64,000 bases of DNA from an uncultured Alphaproteobacteria bacterium (lineage in GTDB: Bacteria > Pseudomonadota > Alphaproteobacteria > HIMB59). The translations under genes and the position numbers were made by a program. Position 1 is the first letter of the stretch, and each line of letters starts with the position of its first letter. The notes below the pieces were generated by a model, which saw only the letters and a program-made list of their open reading frames with translations, searched no databases and was not told where the DNA came from. Location: the NCBI GenBank assembly GCA_902524245.1, contig CABZCN010000001.1:186001-250000 (forward strand), read 5' to 3'. Below, in pieces: positions 1 through 8,865 of this stretch.

Positions 1-50
1 CCGCACCCTTCCCCATTATCGGCTCACCGCGGTTTTTTTGGGAGTAAGCC
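1..50. other. GC-rich segment at the left edge, possibly the 3' end of a structured RNA or a terminator; unassigned
   Basis: ccgcacccttccccattatcggctcaccgcggttttttt is GC-rich against an AT-rich background and ends in a T-run; cut by the window edge. Confidence 0.25.
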
Positions 51-101
51 TTTTTCTAAGACAAATACCTTTCTAAAATCAAAACAAATTGATATGGTTG
101 A

Positions 102-524
102 ATGGTAATGAAGACTAATGTTGAAAATCTCGTAGGGTTTATTGAAAAAGCAGTTATTGCAATAATATTAATAGCTACTATTACAGCCATTATGTTTGAG
201 ATAATGAGAATGATAGAAGTTCAGTATGTAGAGTTAGCTGATCTACTCCTCTTGTTTATTTATGTTGAGGTTATTGGAATGGTTCGAGTCTACTATGTTT
301 CCAATCGTGTTAGAATGACATATCCGTTATTTATTGCTATTACCGCTTTATCTCGTCTTATTATACTTCAAGGTAAAGACTCAAACCCAGAGCTTCTTCT
401 TTACGAAGCAGGAGCAATAGTCTTAGTTGCGATTGCAGTCATCATTCTTCGACTTAGGTATGTCCCAATACTTCGTCCTATTGAAGATGTTGATGAAATT
501 AAACCTAGAAGCACAAAAAAGTAA
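102..524 (+). CDS. PsiE-like (phosphate-starvation-inducible family) membrane protein
   Basis: 140 aa, 4 hydrophobic segments; ...[23 protein letters not shown]... resembles the PsiE family. Confidence 0.7.
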   Translation: MVMKTNVENLVGFIEKAVIAIILIATITAIMFEIMRMIEVQYVELADLLLLFIYVEVIGMVRVYYVSNRVRMTYPLFIAITALSRLIILQGKDSNPELLLYEAGAIVLVAIAVIILRLRYVPILRPIEDVDEIKPRSTKK

Positions 525-529
525 TAAAA

Positions 530-1510
530 TTGAAAAAAATTGCAGTCATTGGAACTGGGCTTAGTGCGCTTTCTTTAGCATATCACTTGCCTGCACTTGA
601 TATTACATTTTTTGAGAAATCCTGGAGACCAGGTGGAAGAATAAGCACAAGAAAACATGAGCAATATGCTTTTGATCATGGAGCTCACTATTTGAAATTA
701 GATCATGGTGTTATTGGCTTAAATGAATTTTTAAAAAAAATTGATGCTATTAAAATTTTAAAAGGTCAATTTTGTTCAAATATCTCACAAAATTCTCCAA
801 TTGAAGATAAAGAGGTCATTGTTGGTAAAGATGGAAATGAATCAATTCCTATAAAGATACATAAATCACTGCACTACCCTACGCATTTTTCAAAACAGAT
901 AACTAACATTGAAAGCCATAATAATGAATATTTCTTAATCGCAGCAGATGAGAAATTTGGACCTTATGATTATGTTTTTTGTAGCATGCCCTATGAACAA
1001 TCAAAAAAATTGTTAGATCAATTTATAGATTATAGCGATATTCCTGAAATAGAGTTTGACTCCATTTGGACAGTCATGATTGCATTTAATAAAAGATTGG
1101 GAGCTCCGTTTCAATTTGGATATCACTTAACACCTGAAATTAGTTTCTTAATGAATCAAAATTTTAAACACGAATTTTTTAATGAAGAGTGCTGGGTTGT
1201 AAATATGAGAGCTGATTGGACAAAAGAGTATTACAACATAGAAAATTATGTTTTAGAGGACTATGTGGTAAATCAAATGAAAAAGTCTTTTCAATCAAAA
1301 GCTGATGCTGTTTTTAAGAAGTCACATAGATGGAGATACTCTTATACAAAGAAAAGTCTAAGAGATCAAAACTCTAAAAGATTCATTGAGTCCATAGATC
1401 AACGTCTATATGCTTTTGGAGATTGGTGTGAAGGTCCAAGTATGCAAGATGCTTGGTTATCTGGTAAGAAATTAGCTCAGCATTTCAGTGAAATGAGACT
1501 AAAAAATTAA
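530..1510 (+). CDS. NAD(P)/FAD-dependent amine oxidase-like (renalase-type) oxidoreductase
   Basis: N-terminal dinucleotide-binding motif IAVIGTGLSALSLAYHL...FFEKSWRPGGRIST and C-terminal LYAFGDWCEGPSMQDAWLSG; apparent TTG start. Confidence 0.75.
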   Translation: MKKIAVIGTGLSALSLAYHLPALDITFFEKSWRPGGRISTRKHEQYAFDHGAHYLKLDHGVIGLNEFLKKIDAIKILKGQFCSNISQNSPIEDKEVIVGKDGNESIPIKIHKSLHYPTHFSKQITNIESHNNEYFLIAADEKFGPYDYVFCSMPYEQSKKLLDQFIDYSDIPEIEFDSIWTVMIAFNKRLGAPFQFGYHLTPEISFLMNQNFKHEFFNEECWVVNMRADWTKEYYNIENYVLEDYVVNQMKKSFQSKADAVFKKSHRWRYSYTKKSLRDQNSKRFIESIDQRLYAFGDWCEGPSMQDAWLSGKKLAQHFSEMRLKN

Positions 1511-1545
1511 ATAAAGATTGTGAATAATAAAATTTAGGAAGTTCC

Positions 1546-1752
1546 TCAATGCGTTTTATTATAAATTTTTTTCCATTTTAAATAGTCTTGGTCATTTAAC
1601 ATAAATCTCATCAAGTTTTTTACATCATTTTTATTAATATTATATTGAGAATTTATTATTTGGTATGGTATCTCGTCGTTATGTGCCAAGAACTTAATAT
1701 GATCTAATTCATAGGGCGTTAAATATTTCATTAAACTATAAACATCCGACAT
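1546..1752 (-). CDS. hypothetical small protein
   Basis: 68 aa ORF with coding-like composition; no family recognised. Confidence 0.45.
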   Translation of the reverse strand: MSDVYSLMKYLTPYELDHIKFLAHNDEIPYQIINSQYNINKNDVKNLMRFMLNDQDYLKWKKIYNKTH

Positions 1753-1840
1753 ATAGAAAAACTATACAAAAAATAGTATTTAAGTCTAGTTCGTGAAAAT
1801 GTATTACCTAAAAATTAATAAAAGGTGATTTTTCTGTATT

Positions 1841-2233
1841 CTATTTCAAAGCAGCAAAAAAACTGTCTGATTTATTGCAATCGCCGTAATAAGTTTTTTT
1901 CAAATTTACACTATCAGGATAAAATATGTTTCTCTCATATCTAAGGATTTTTTTATATAGAATTAGGGTGTTAAAGGATAAGTCAGTTTCAATTCTAAAA
2001 TGATAACTTACGTCATCTTCTCCCATGTACTGATATTGTAAATCTTGAAATCTCTCCTTTAATACAAAGAGGTTTTGGTCAAATGAGTATTCAAATTCAT
2101 TTATATCCTCATTTTTAAATTCAATAATTTGTACTTTTGAGTAATCAATAAGAGATGTTTCTTGACAAGCTAATTTTATACTCTGAGCGAAAGATAAAGT
2201 TGGAATAAAAAATAATATAAAAAAAAACCTCAT
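1841..2233 (-). CDS. hypothetical exported protein
   Basis: N-terminal signal peptide MRFFFILFFIPTLSFAQS. Confidence 0.55.
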   Translation of the reverse strand: MRFFFILFFIPTLSFAQSIKLACQETSLIDYSKVQIIEFKNEDINEFEYSFDQNLFVLKERFQDLQYQYMGEDDVSYHFRIETDLSFNTLILYKKILRYERNIFYPDSVNLKKTYYGDCNKSDSFFAALK

Positions 2234-2236
2234 AAT

Positions 2237-2611
2237 TTAATCCAGAATGCTTGCTTTAAACCCGTACTCTGAGATAGCTTTTTTTCGAAAAAAACCCTCA
2301 ATTCTTATCATCGTTACAAAATTGTTTGAACATTTAAGAAGAGCTTTAAAAGGTTTAGCAGATCCTTTACAACTTACATCTTTACCATTAGCATCATGTG
2401 TTTCACCACAGGCACATTCGTAATTAATAGAACCATATCCATTGAGTCTGAGTAAGTGGGCAGCTTGTAAGGGGTTATTTTTGAGTTTTTCTCTTACTTC
2501 CTCTTTTTTAGTTAATATTTCCATTAAGGAGTTAATTTTATTTAATCCCCCCTCATTATCCACATAAAAAAAGTAGCTAAAAGTATGAGCGAAATAGTTA
2601 AATCTACCCAA
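2237..2611 (-). CDS. hypothetical protein
   Basis: 124 aa ORF just upstream of the 1841-2233 ORF on the same strand; CACGETHDANGKDVSC Cys cluster. Confidence 0.5.
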   Translation of the reverse strand: MGRFNYFAHTFSYFFYVDNEGGLNKINSLMEILTKKEEVREKLKNNPLQAAHLLRLNGYGSINYECACGETHDANGKDVSCKGSAKPFKALLKCSNNFVTMIRIEGFFRKKAISEYGFKASILD

Positions 2612-2634
2612 AGAGTACCAGTGAACATATAATT

Positions 2635-2826
2635 TTAATTTTCACTTGGGATGGCGTTTTCTTCTCTCATCAGAATAGGTCGACCATCATGTGCTGTGTT
2701 TAAAGGTATAATTTTACCTTTATACCTGACACATAAAGTTGGGGCGTTTCTTACTTCTTTTCCCAAATTTACTTCTAAGTCCACAAGAATTAATTCTGCA
2801 TCGTCCAAAATTTTTAATATTTTCAT
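2635..2826 (-). CDS. hypothetical small protein
   Basis: 63 aa ORF, balanced composition; preferred over the overlapping plus-strand ORF 2651-2854. Confidence 0.45.
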   Translation of the reverse strand: MKILKILDDAELILVDLEVNLGKEVRNAPTLCVRYKGKIIPLNTAHDGRPILMREENAIPSEN

Positions 2827-2918
2827 TAATTATATCTCCGATACTTTTTTTTAGTCTAATAGTAATCTTTAGATCTTTACAAACTGATTAAAGGTTTAGT
2901 GTCAGCTAAAAGTGAGGA

Positions 2919-3104
2919 CTAATTTTCTGCGCAGATATCTTTAATAACTGGTGTATTTGTGCACTCAACACATTTTGTGATTTGAACTACACATCCATCA
3001 GCTAATTGAGATACCTCTACTTCTTTGTTACACTTAGAACAAATAGAAGAAACAGATAAGTCACACTTCGGACAAGATATTGTTTGTGCGTTTTCCATTG
3101 CCAT
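2919..3104 (-). CDS. small zinc-ribbon-like protein
   Basis: four CxxC motifs (CPKC, CSKC, CVEC and the related spacing around them) in 61 aa. Confidence 0.5.
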   Translation of the reverse strand: MAMENAQTISCPKCDLSVSSICSKCNKEVEVSQLADGCVVQITKCVECTNTPVIKDICAEN

Positions 3105-3241
3105 GTAGTACTATTAATATACCTTTTTAGATGAAGAATGGAATAGATTACGAAAAACAATTAATAATCAATAAATTCAGTATTTTTGCTTTATAAGTTT
3201 CTATTTTGATTGATGGAAATAAAAATGTAATTTTAGTTTGA

Positions 3242-3649
3242 ATGGATACAATTAAATCCCTTATAAAAAGCCATAAAATGATACCTCATCCTGAAGGCGG
3301 TCATTACGTCGAAGTTTACAAAAATAAGGATGTTAGCCATATATACTATTTATTAGAAAAAGGGCAATATTCACATTGGCATCGCATCAAAAAGAACGAA
3401 ACAATACACTTTTATACTGGTAGTCCTTTGAGAATATATACTTCGAAAAATGGGGAAGAATATGAAATAAATGAAATAGGATCTGAAAATAGATTTATTT
3501 ACAGCGTCGAAAGTAATATATGGTTTTCTTTGGAATCGACTGGATTATTTAGTTTAATTGGTTGTACAGTTGCTCCAGCTTTTGAATTTGAGGATTTAGA
3601 AATAGCTCCTAAAAATTGGAAACCTAGTAAATTTAGGGGTTATCTCTAA
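3242..3649 (+). CDS. cupin family protein (DUF985/cupin_5-like)
   Basis: MIPHPEGGHYVEVYK...SHWHRIKKNETIHFYTGSPL...GCTVAPAFEFEDLEIA is typical of the family. Confidence 0.85.
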   Translation: MDTIKSLIKSHKMIPHPEGGHYVEVYKNKDVSHIYYLLEKGQYSHWHRIKKNETIHFYTGSPLRIYTSKNGEEYEINEIGSENRFIYSVESNIWFSLESTGLFSLIGCTVAPAFEFEDLEIAPKNWKPSKFRGYL

Positions 3650-3956
3650 AAAATTAAATATTTAATAGTAAATTTAGGTATTTTTAAAGCTTTGTAATTT
3701 ACACACACAATTAATAGAATTTAGTGTATGAAAATTTTAATAATCACAGAAAAATCTTTAAAATGGGAACCAAAGTTAAAAAAAAATTAATCATGGTTTT
3801 TTTTAAATTTAACTTAAATTTGAAACTTTTACTAATTTTTCTATTTTATTTTAAAATTGTTGATTTTATTGATAATTTTTTTATTTTTTTCATAAATTAC
3901 ACATAGATTATTAAATAGTTTGTGTATAAATTAAAAATAATATAAGGTCAAAATAA

Positions 3957-4610
3957 GTGCAAGATATAAAAATAAAACCTTGGGAAGAATTAAAACAAAT
4001 TCATAAGGAAAAATTTAAAAATGAGTCAGATTACTTATCTTTTTTTCGGGATGTAGTTTTACATGACACTTCAACAAGAGAAAAGTACACCTCTCAAACT
4101 AAAGATAGGGTAATTGAGGGAGTAACTTGGGCTAAAGAATTCTCAAAGTTTCATCAAAGATATAAAGACGGCTACTCTTACAAGTTTTCTGAAAATAATA
4201 CAATTTTGAATATAGGGCACCATACTACATATTTAATTAAACCACAATTTGCAGCTTATCATGCGGTTAGAAAAATAATGAGAAATTGGTTAATAAAGAG
4301 ACTCAAAGATGAGTATGTCAAAAAAAAGCCAGTGATCTACAATCCTCCTAAAAGTCTCAACCAGGGCGAAAGTAACTTTATTACAAGGCGGACAAAAGTT
4401 GCTTATTTAGTATATATGGGTGACTTAGCTGTTAGAGATAATTTACTTTACTCTATTAGAGATAATAAAACTCTAGTACCCAAACCAGCTTCGCTATCTT
4501 GGTGTGTGTCACAATTTGATGATAAATATATATCTGATGGTATACTAACCTACCCTAAAAATTTAGGCCCCTTGAATGAAAACTTATTGTCAGAGTCATT
4601 GTCTTTTTAA
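3957..4610 (+). CDS. hypothetical protein
   Basis: 217 aa ORF; no family recognised; short-spaced with downstream ORFs on the same strand. Confidence 0.55.
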   Translation: MQDIKIKPWEELKQIHKEKFKNESDYLSFFRDVVLHDTSTREKYTSQTKDRVIEGVTWAKEFSKFHQRYKDGYSYKFSENNTILNIGHHTTYLIKPQFAAYHAVRKIMRNWLIKRLKDEYVKKKPVIYNPPKSLNQGESNFITRRTKVAYLVYMGDLAVRDNLLYSIRDNKTLVPKPASLSWCVSQFDDKYISDGILTYPKNLGPLNENLLSESLSF

Positions 4611-4820
4611 ATGTCAGAAGTAATTAAAGTATTATTATCATCATACGGATTTGCAATTTTACTATGGGTAGCTTTTATCTATACTCAAAAAAGATTTGGT
4701 AAATTAACAAAAAATGTTAGTTCCAAAAGAATATATATTAAATATTTCATTATAATCGTTTTAGGGTACGGGACTTTCTCACTAGTTTTAATTAGTGTTT
4801 ATAGCGATTGGTTTAAATAA
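4611..4820 (+). CDS. hypothetical small membrane protein
   Basis: two hydrophobic segments; starts directly after the upstream stop. Confidence 0.5.
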   Translation: MSEVIKVLLSSYGFAILLWVAFIYTQKRFGKLTKNVSSKRIYIKYFIIIVLGYGTFSLVLISVYSDWFK

Positions 4821-4829
4821 TCAAAACTT

Positions 4830-5171
4830 ATGAATAGTGATGATGTTGAAACTCAAGATTATATATTCATGAAGTGTCTCCAGGAAAAAATATGTAAAAG
4901 ACATGTCACATTAAAAACAACAGGTAAAAAGATAAACGATGAGTCTTTAATTTCGAAAAATGTGATTAATGCTTTTGACTTGGATGAAATTTCATTTTTG
5001 ACAGGATTAAATTTCAATATTGTGAGTGATACAGGGGCAAAACTTATAAGAATGAATCTAGCAAATAAAATTATGTGGGAAGATGATCAAAATAATGAAA
5101 AGCGATATCTTTGGTATTTGTCTGAGAATGGTGAACAATATTTAGAGAGAAATTCATACAAGAGCACATGA
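4830..5171 (+). CDS. hypothetical protein
   Basis: 113 aa ORF in the same run; C-terminal part has a possible winged-helix look (LIRMNLANKIMWEDDQNNEKRYLWYLSENGEQYLER). Confidence 0.5.
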   Translation: MNSDDVETQDYIFMKCLQEKICKRHVTLKTTGKKINDESLISKNVINAFDLDEISFLTGLNFNIVSDTGAKLIRMNLANKIMWEDDQNNEKRYLWYLSENGEQYLERNSYKST

Positions 5172-5356
5172 AAATAGAATTAGTGGTAAATACATTTTGG
5201 TTTTTTTCGATTTTTACAGCAGCTATTTACATTATTAAAAAGAGGTATGTTGGTAAAAAGGAATATTCTATTATAGATAAAACCTTCAAATTGGGTTTAT
5301 CTGTATCAATAATTTTAATATTTTTAAGCTTATATTTCTTACTTACACAATCTTAG
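5168..5356 (+). CDS. hypothetical small membrane protein
   Basis: overlaps the upstream ORF by 4 nt (ATGA type); two hydrophobic segments. Confidence 0.45.
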   Translation: MKIELVVNTFWFFSIFTAAIYIIKKRYVGKKEYSIIDKTFKLGLSVSIILIFLSLYFLLTQS

Positions 5357-5628
5357 TTTCCGCCCTCAAGTAAAATAAATTTTTGTGTGTCTAGATCAAC
5401 ACCGGCTTCTGTTCTAAGTTTTATCATTTCAGGAAGTTTTAACATTTCTTGCATTTTATCCATCGACTCTACTTCTATAACCGTATAAATTTCTTCATTG
5501 TTATCTTTTGGATGTCCATAGGCTAATACATTAAGACCATATTCCTGTCTCAGATTTTCATTTTCTTCAAACATTTGTTTCCAATGTTCATAACCTTTGG
5601 TGATTTTTGCATTTGTAATAATTTTCAT
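5353..5628 (-). CDS. small ferredoxin-like (alpha+beta barrel-like) protein
   Basis: 91 aa; EEIYTVIEVESMDKMQEMLKLPEMIKLRTEAGVD resembles small dimeric alpha-beta barrel proteins. Confidence 0.55.
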   Translation of the reverse strand: MKIITNAKITKGYEHWKQMFEENENLRQEYGLNVLAYGHPKDNNEEIYTVIEVESMDKMQEMLKLPEMIKLRTEAGVDLDTQKFILLEGGN

Positions 5629-5739
5629 AGCTATCCTTTCTATGAATTATTATAAAATTTATTTAAAAATAATTCATTCAAAAGATATTGATCTCTTAAA
5701 TTGGGCTATTGGTATACTCCTATATAGGAGGAAGTGATT

Positions 5740-5994
5740 ATGAACTTATGTGTTGTATCTAAATATAATGGTACAAAAGAAGACTACTTAAAGTTGTATG
5801 AGTCTTTTAAAGATGACATTGCAAAATACACTGATGGATTTGTTTTGGGATTTGTCAGAGATGGAAAAGTGAGAATTGTAGCAAATGTCACCGATGAGGA
5901 AAAATTTTATGCTTTGTTTGAAGATCCAAGATCAAAGGAATTTGATGCTAAATTTAATAATGTAGATGACGTATATAAATTGGAAAAAATGTAG
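5740..5994 (+). CDS. hypothetical small protein, possible ferredoxin-like fold
   Basis: AGGAGG lies upstream of the ATG at 5740, which fits better than the GTG at 5734 in the ORF track. Confidence 0.55.
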   Translation: MNLCVVSKYNGTKEDYLKLYESFKDDIAKYTDGFVLGFVRDGKVRIVANVTDEEKFYALFEDPRSKEFDAKFNNVDDVYKLEKM

Positions 5995-6009
5995 TAATAC
6001 CCAAATTGA

Positions 6010-6333
6010 TCAACGGATATTTTCACGACAATTTTTTAAAATTGGTGGTAAAAAATCAAAATTAGCAGTCCATGCATAATGAATTTCAAGAATATAAAAT
6101 TCTATATCCTCCTTAGGAAAGTGACCCTCATCGTATTTATCCAATAGAGCTTGTTTTCTTTTATTCATTTCTTCAGAAGTGTTAGGGTCTTTCATTTGTA
6201 AAAAAAAATCTTCGGCTAGCTCATAGGTTGCAATACAGATTATTTCCTTTTCATCATAAATTATATCTTTTTCATGATTGCTATGAGAAGAAATAGAAAT
6301 TAATGAGAATATAAATATCAGAACGAGTCTCAT
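6010..6333 (-). CDS. hypothetical exported protein
   Basis: signal peptide MRLVLIFIFSLISISSHS. Confidence 0.5.
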   Translation of the reverse strand: MRLVLIFIFSLISISSHSNHEKDIIYDEKEIICIATYELAEDFFLQMKDPNTSEEMNKRKQALLDKYDEGHFPKEDIEFYILEIHYAWTANFDFLPPILKNCRENIR

Positions 6334-6445
6334 AATTTTAACTTATCAAATAGTTCCCTTTTTTGTATTTATTCTCGGTTTTTTCTCGTTTATATGATTT
6401 GAACTAACTACCGAATACTCTATTATGCTTATTCTACGCATGATT

Positions 6446-6521
6446 GGGGCCATAGCTCAGCTGGGAGAGCGCTACGCTGGCAGCGTAGAGGTCAGGGGTT
6501 CGATCCCCCTTGGCTCCACCA
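6446..6521 (+). tRNA. tRNA-Ala (anticodon GGC)
   Basis: GGGGCCATAGCTCAGCTGGGAGAGCGCTACGCTGGCAGCGTAGAGGTCAGGGGTTCGATCCCCCTTGGCTCCACCA; cloverleaf stems pair, anticodon loop CTGGCAG, encoded CCA. Confidence 0.97.
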
Positions 6522-6536
6522 AGATGAAATTAAAAA

Positions 6537-6743
6537 ATGGAACAAAACTTAGATAAACTTTTTTCAATTAACTTTTTAGGAACATGGCTTGTTACTCTAG
6601 CAGTAATAGCATTAGTAATTTTTGCTAGTTATAAAATATTTAATATTCTGTTTAAGTCAGAGATATACTTTAAAAAATCAGCAATCAGCTATTTTTTAAT
6701 TTTTATATTTATTTTCGGCTTCTTAATATACTTCTATAGTTAA
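6537..6743 (+). CDS. hypothetical small membrane protein
   Basis: two hydrophobic segments, 68 aa. Confidence 0.4.
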   Translation: MEQNLDKLFSINFLGTWLVTLAVIALVIFASYKIFNILFKSEIYFKKSAISYFLIFIFIFGFLIYFYS

Positions 6744-6886
6744 TTAGCTAACAAAAATTATTTTATCTTTTGATATGCAAAATAGTCAGGTCAATTAGTC
6801 TATAAAATATTTAATTTAATTGTTAATAGAGTGTACTGTTAATTAATAAACTAAACTATTTAGGTAACAATGAAGGAGGGTAATAA

Positions 6887-7174
6887 ATGAGCATAGCAAG
6901 AGTAACAACAGTAAAAATGGACTCAAAGGAGGCAGCTGACGAACAAACACAAGGGTACGTACAAAGTGCGCCATCAGAATTTCCACAAGCAAGTCAGTTA
7001 ATTGGCATTAGAATTGATGATGTTACATTGATGGCGGTTACAATTTATCCTGATGCTGAAACTATGAAAGCAGCAGATGCAGCACGAGAAAAAAGATTAA
7101 ATACTAATATAGAAAATAGGGTCTCAGTCGAGACAGTAGTTGGCGAAGTTACATTAGATCATAATAATCACTAA
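6887..7174 (+). CDS. hypothetical small protein, possible dimeric alpha-beta barrel
   Basis: strong Shine-Dalgarno (gaaggagggtaataaATG); 95 aa with coding composition. Confidence 0.65.
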   Translation: MSIARVTTVKMDSKEAADEQTQGYVQSAPSEFPQASQLIGIRIDDVTLMAVTIYPDAETMKAADAAREKRLNTNIENRVSVETVVGEVTLDHNNH

Positions 7175-7198
7175 TTATGAGGGTAATCAGACGAATAT

Positions 7199-7226
7199 AA
7201 AGCCTTTAGATCAGTCTAAAGGCTTT
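7199..7226. terminator. bidirectional intrinsic terminator between convergent genes
   Basis: perfect 12-bp inverted repeat AAAGCCTTTAGA-tcag-TCTAAAGGCTTT between the 6887 CDS and dhaK, with flanking A/T-rich sequence. Confidence 0.85.
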
Positions 7227-7233
7227 ATGATTT

Positions 7234-8226
7234 TTAGACACCCCATCTCATAGCTGCTGTGTGAACAGATGAGTCCCAATGCTTTAAAAGCTCTTCATCA
7301 AGCTTTGTAAGAGTAATAGAGGCACCCTGCATCTCAAGAGAAGTACAATAATTTCCAACAAGTGACCTTGATATCTTTATATTTTTTTTGTCTAACATAT
7401 TTTTAGCGTTATCAAAAATTAGGTATAGCTCTGTTAAAGGAGTACCTCCCATACCATTGACGAATAAAAGAATTTCTTCGTTTGTCTCAGGCTTTAAATC
7501 CTCATTAATTGCCTCTAATAACTCGTTTGTAATCTCTTGTGCAGATTTCATTTTATCTCTTCTTCTTCCAGGTTCACCATGAATTCCAACACCAAATTCC
7601 ATTTCATCATCGCCTATATCAAAATTTGGTTTTCCTGCAGCCGGGACAGTGCAACTTGAAAATGCAACTCCCATAGAACCTGAATTTTTATTTACCTTAT
7701 CCCCTAAGGCTTTACATTCTTGCAAGCTACCTCCGTGCTCAGCTAAAGAACCAACTATTTTTTCAACAACAACAGTAGCGGCAACACCTCTTCTACCAGT
7801 TGTAAATGAAGAGTCTTCCACAGCAACATCATCATTTGTCAATACAGACTCATTTGGGCCTTGCATCATCTCAGCTGCCATTTGGAAATTCATTACATCT
7901 CCAGAATAGTTTTTAACGATAAATAAAACTCCTGCTCCACTGTCTACTTTTTCAGCAGCAGCTAACATTTGATCAGGTGTGGGTGATGAAAAAACAAATC
8001 CAGGGCAGGCTGCATCCAGCATGCCGTAGCCGACTAAGCCACCATGCATGGGTTCATGTCCACTCCCCCCTCCACTGATGAGAGCTACTTTTCCCTCTTT
8101 TGTGGGAGTGGCTCTGGTGATGAAGTTGGGGTCGTAGTGGCAGTTAACAATATCTTGATGCGCAGCACCAAAACCTTGCAGACTCTCCTTTAGAAAATCA
8201 TCCGCTGAATTCATAAATTTTTTCAT
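7234..8226 (-). CDS. dhaK: dihydroxyacetone kinase subunit DhaK
   Basis: GKVALISGGGSGHEPMHGGLVGYGMLDAACPG...NYSGDVMNF...EFGVGIHGEPGRRR. Confidence 0.93.
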   Translation of the reverse strand: MKKFMNSADDFLKESLQGFGAAHQDIVNCHYDPNFITRATPTKEGKVALISGGGSGHEPMHGGLVGYGMLDAACPGFVFSSPTPDQMLAAAEKVDSGAGVLFIVKNYSGDVMNFQMAAEMMQGPNESVLTNDDVAVEDSSFTTGRRGVAATVVVEKIVGSLAEHGGSLQECKALGDKVNKNSGSMGVAFSSCTVPAAGKPNFDIGDDEMEFGVGIHGEPGRRRDKMKSAQEITNELLEAINEDLKPETNEEILLFVNGMGGTPLTELYLIFDNAKNMLDKKNIKISRSLVGNYCTSLEMQGASITLTKLDEELLKHWDSSVHTAAMRWGV

Positions 8227-8235
8227 AGTATCCTC

Positions 8236-8865
8236 CTAACTATTTAACACTGACTCACAGACAGTTTTTATCATTAATTGTGAAGACCTGGCTCCAGGAT
8301 CGATATGACCTTTCGCTCGCTCTCCTAAAAAAGAAGCTCTCCCTTTTGTAGCTAAAAGATCTTTTGTTGAAAACATCCCTTTTTCCGCGACTTCTATAGC
8401 TTCTTTAAGTATCTCTTTAACATCTTTGTTATCATCGACACCTTTTTTAAGGCAGTTAGATACAGGTATGAGAACATCCATCATTGTTTTTTCACCTACG
8501 TCTGCTTTACCTCTTTGTTTTACAGCTTCCACGCCATCTGCAAAAATTTCAATTGCCTTTTTATAATCAACACCATTATCAATATCGTTTCCTTTGGCCA
8601 TAGTCATAAACAATGTGCCAAACAAGGCTCCAGATGAGCCACCTATACCAGAAAGAACTTTCATTGCTATTTGGTTTAGAGCTTTAGACATTGGCAAATC
8701 TTTAATAACAGCTTCTAATTCTATGACAAGCTTGATCCCTCTTTGGACATTAAAAATATGATCCCCATCTCCTATTTCTTGGTCCAATTTTTCTATTTCA
8801 CTTGCATTTGCATCAATTACAGCTTGAATTTCTTTTGCTCTATGGATTAAAAAATTAACACTCAT
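8236..8865 (-). CDS. dhaL: dihydroxyacetone kinase subunit DhaL
   Basis: LDQEIGDGDHIFNVQRG...GGSSGALFGTLF...GRASFLGERAKGHIDPGARSS. Confidence 0.92.
   Translation of the reverse strand: MSVNFLIHRAKEIQAVIDANASEIEKLDQEIGDGDHIFNVQRGIKLVIELEAVIKDLPMSKALNQIAMKVLSGIGGSSGALFGTLFMTMAKGNDIDNGVDYKKAIEIFADGVEAVKQRGKADVGEKTMMDVLIPVSNCLKKGVDDNKDVKEILKEAIEVAEKGMFSTKDLLATKGRASFLGERAKGHIDPGARSSQLMIKTVCESVLNS

Noticed and set aside
3724-3906. 60-aa ORF
   Set aside because: Phe/Leu/Ile/Lys low-complexity product of an AT-rich spacer with no convincing RBS.
1546-7174. Integrated mobile element at tRNA-Ala
   Set aside because: No integrase, transposase, phage gene or tRNA 3'-end duplication detected by eye.
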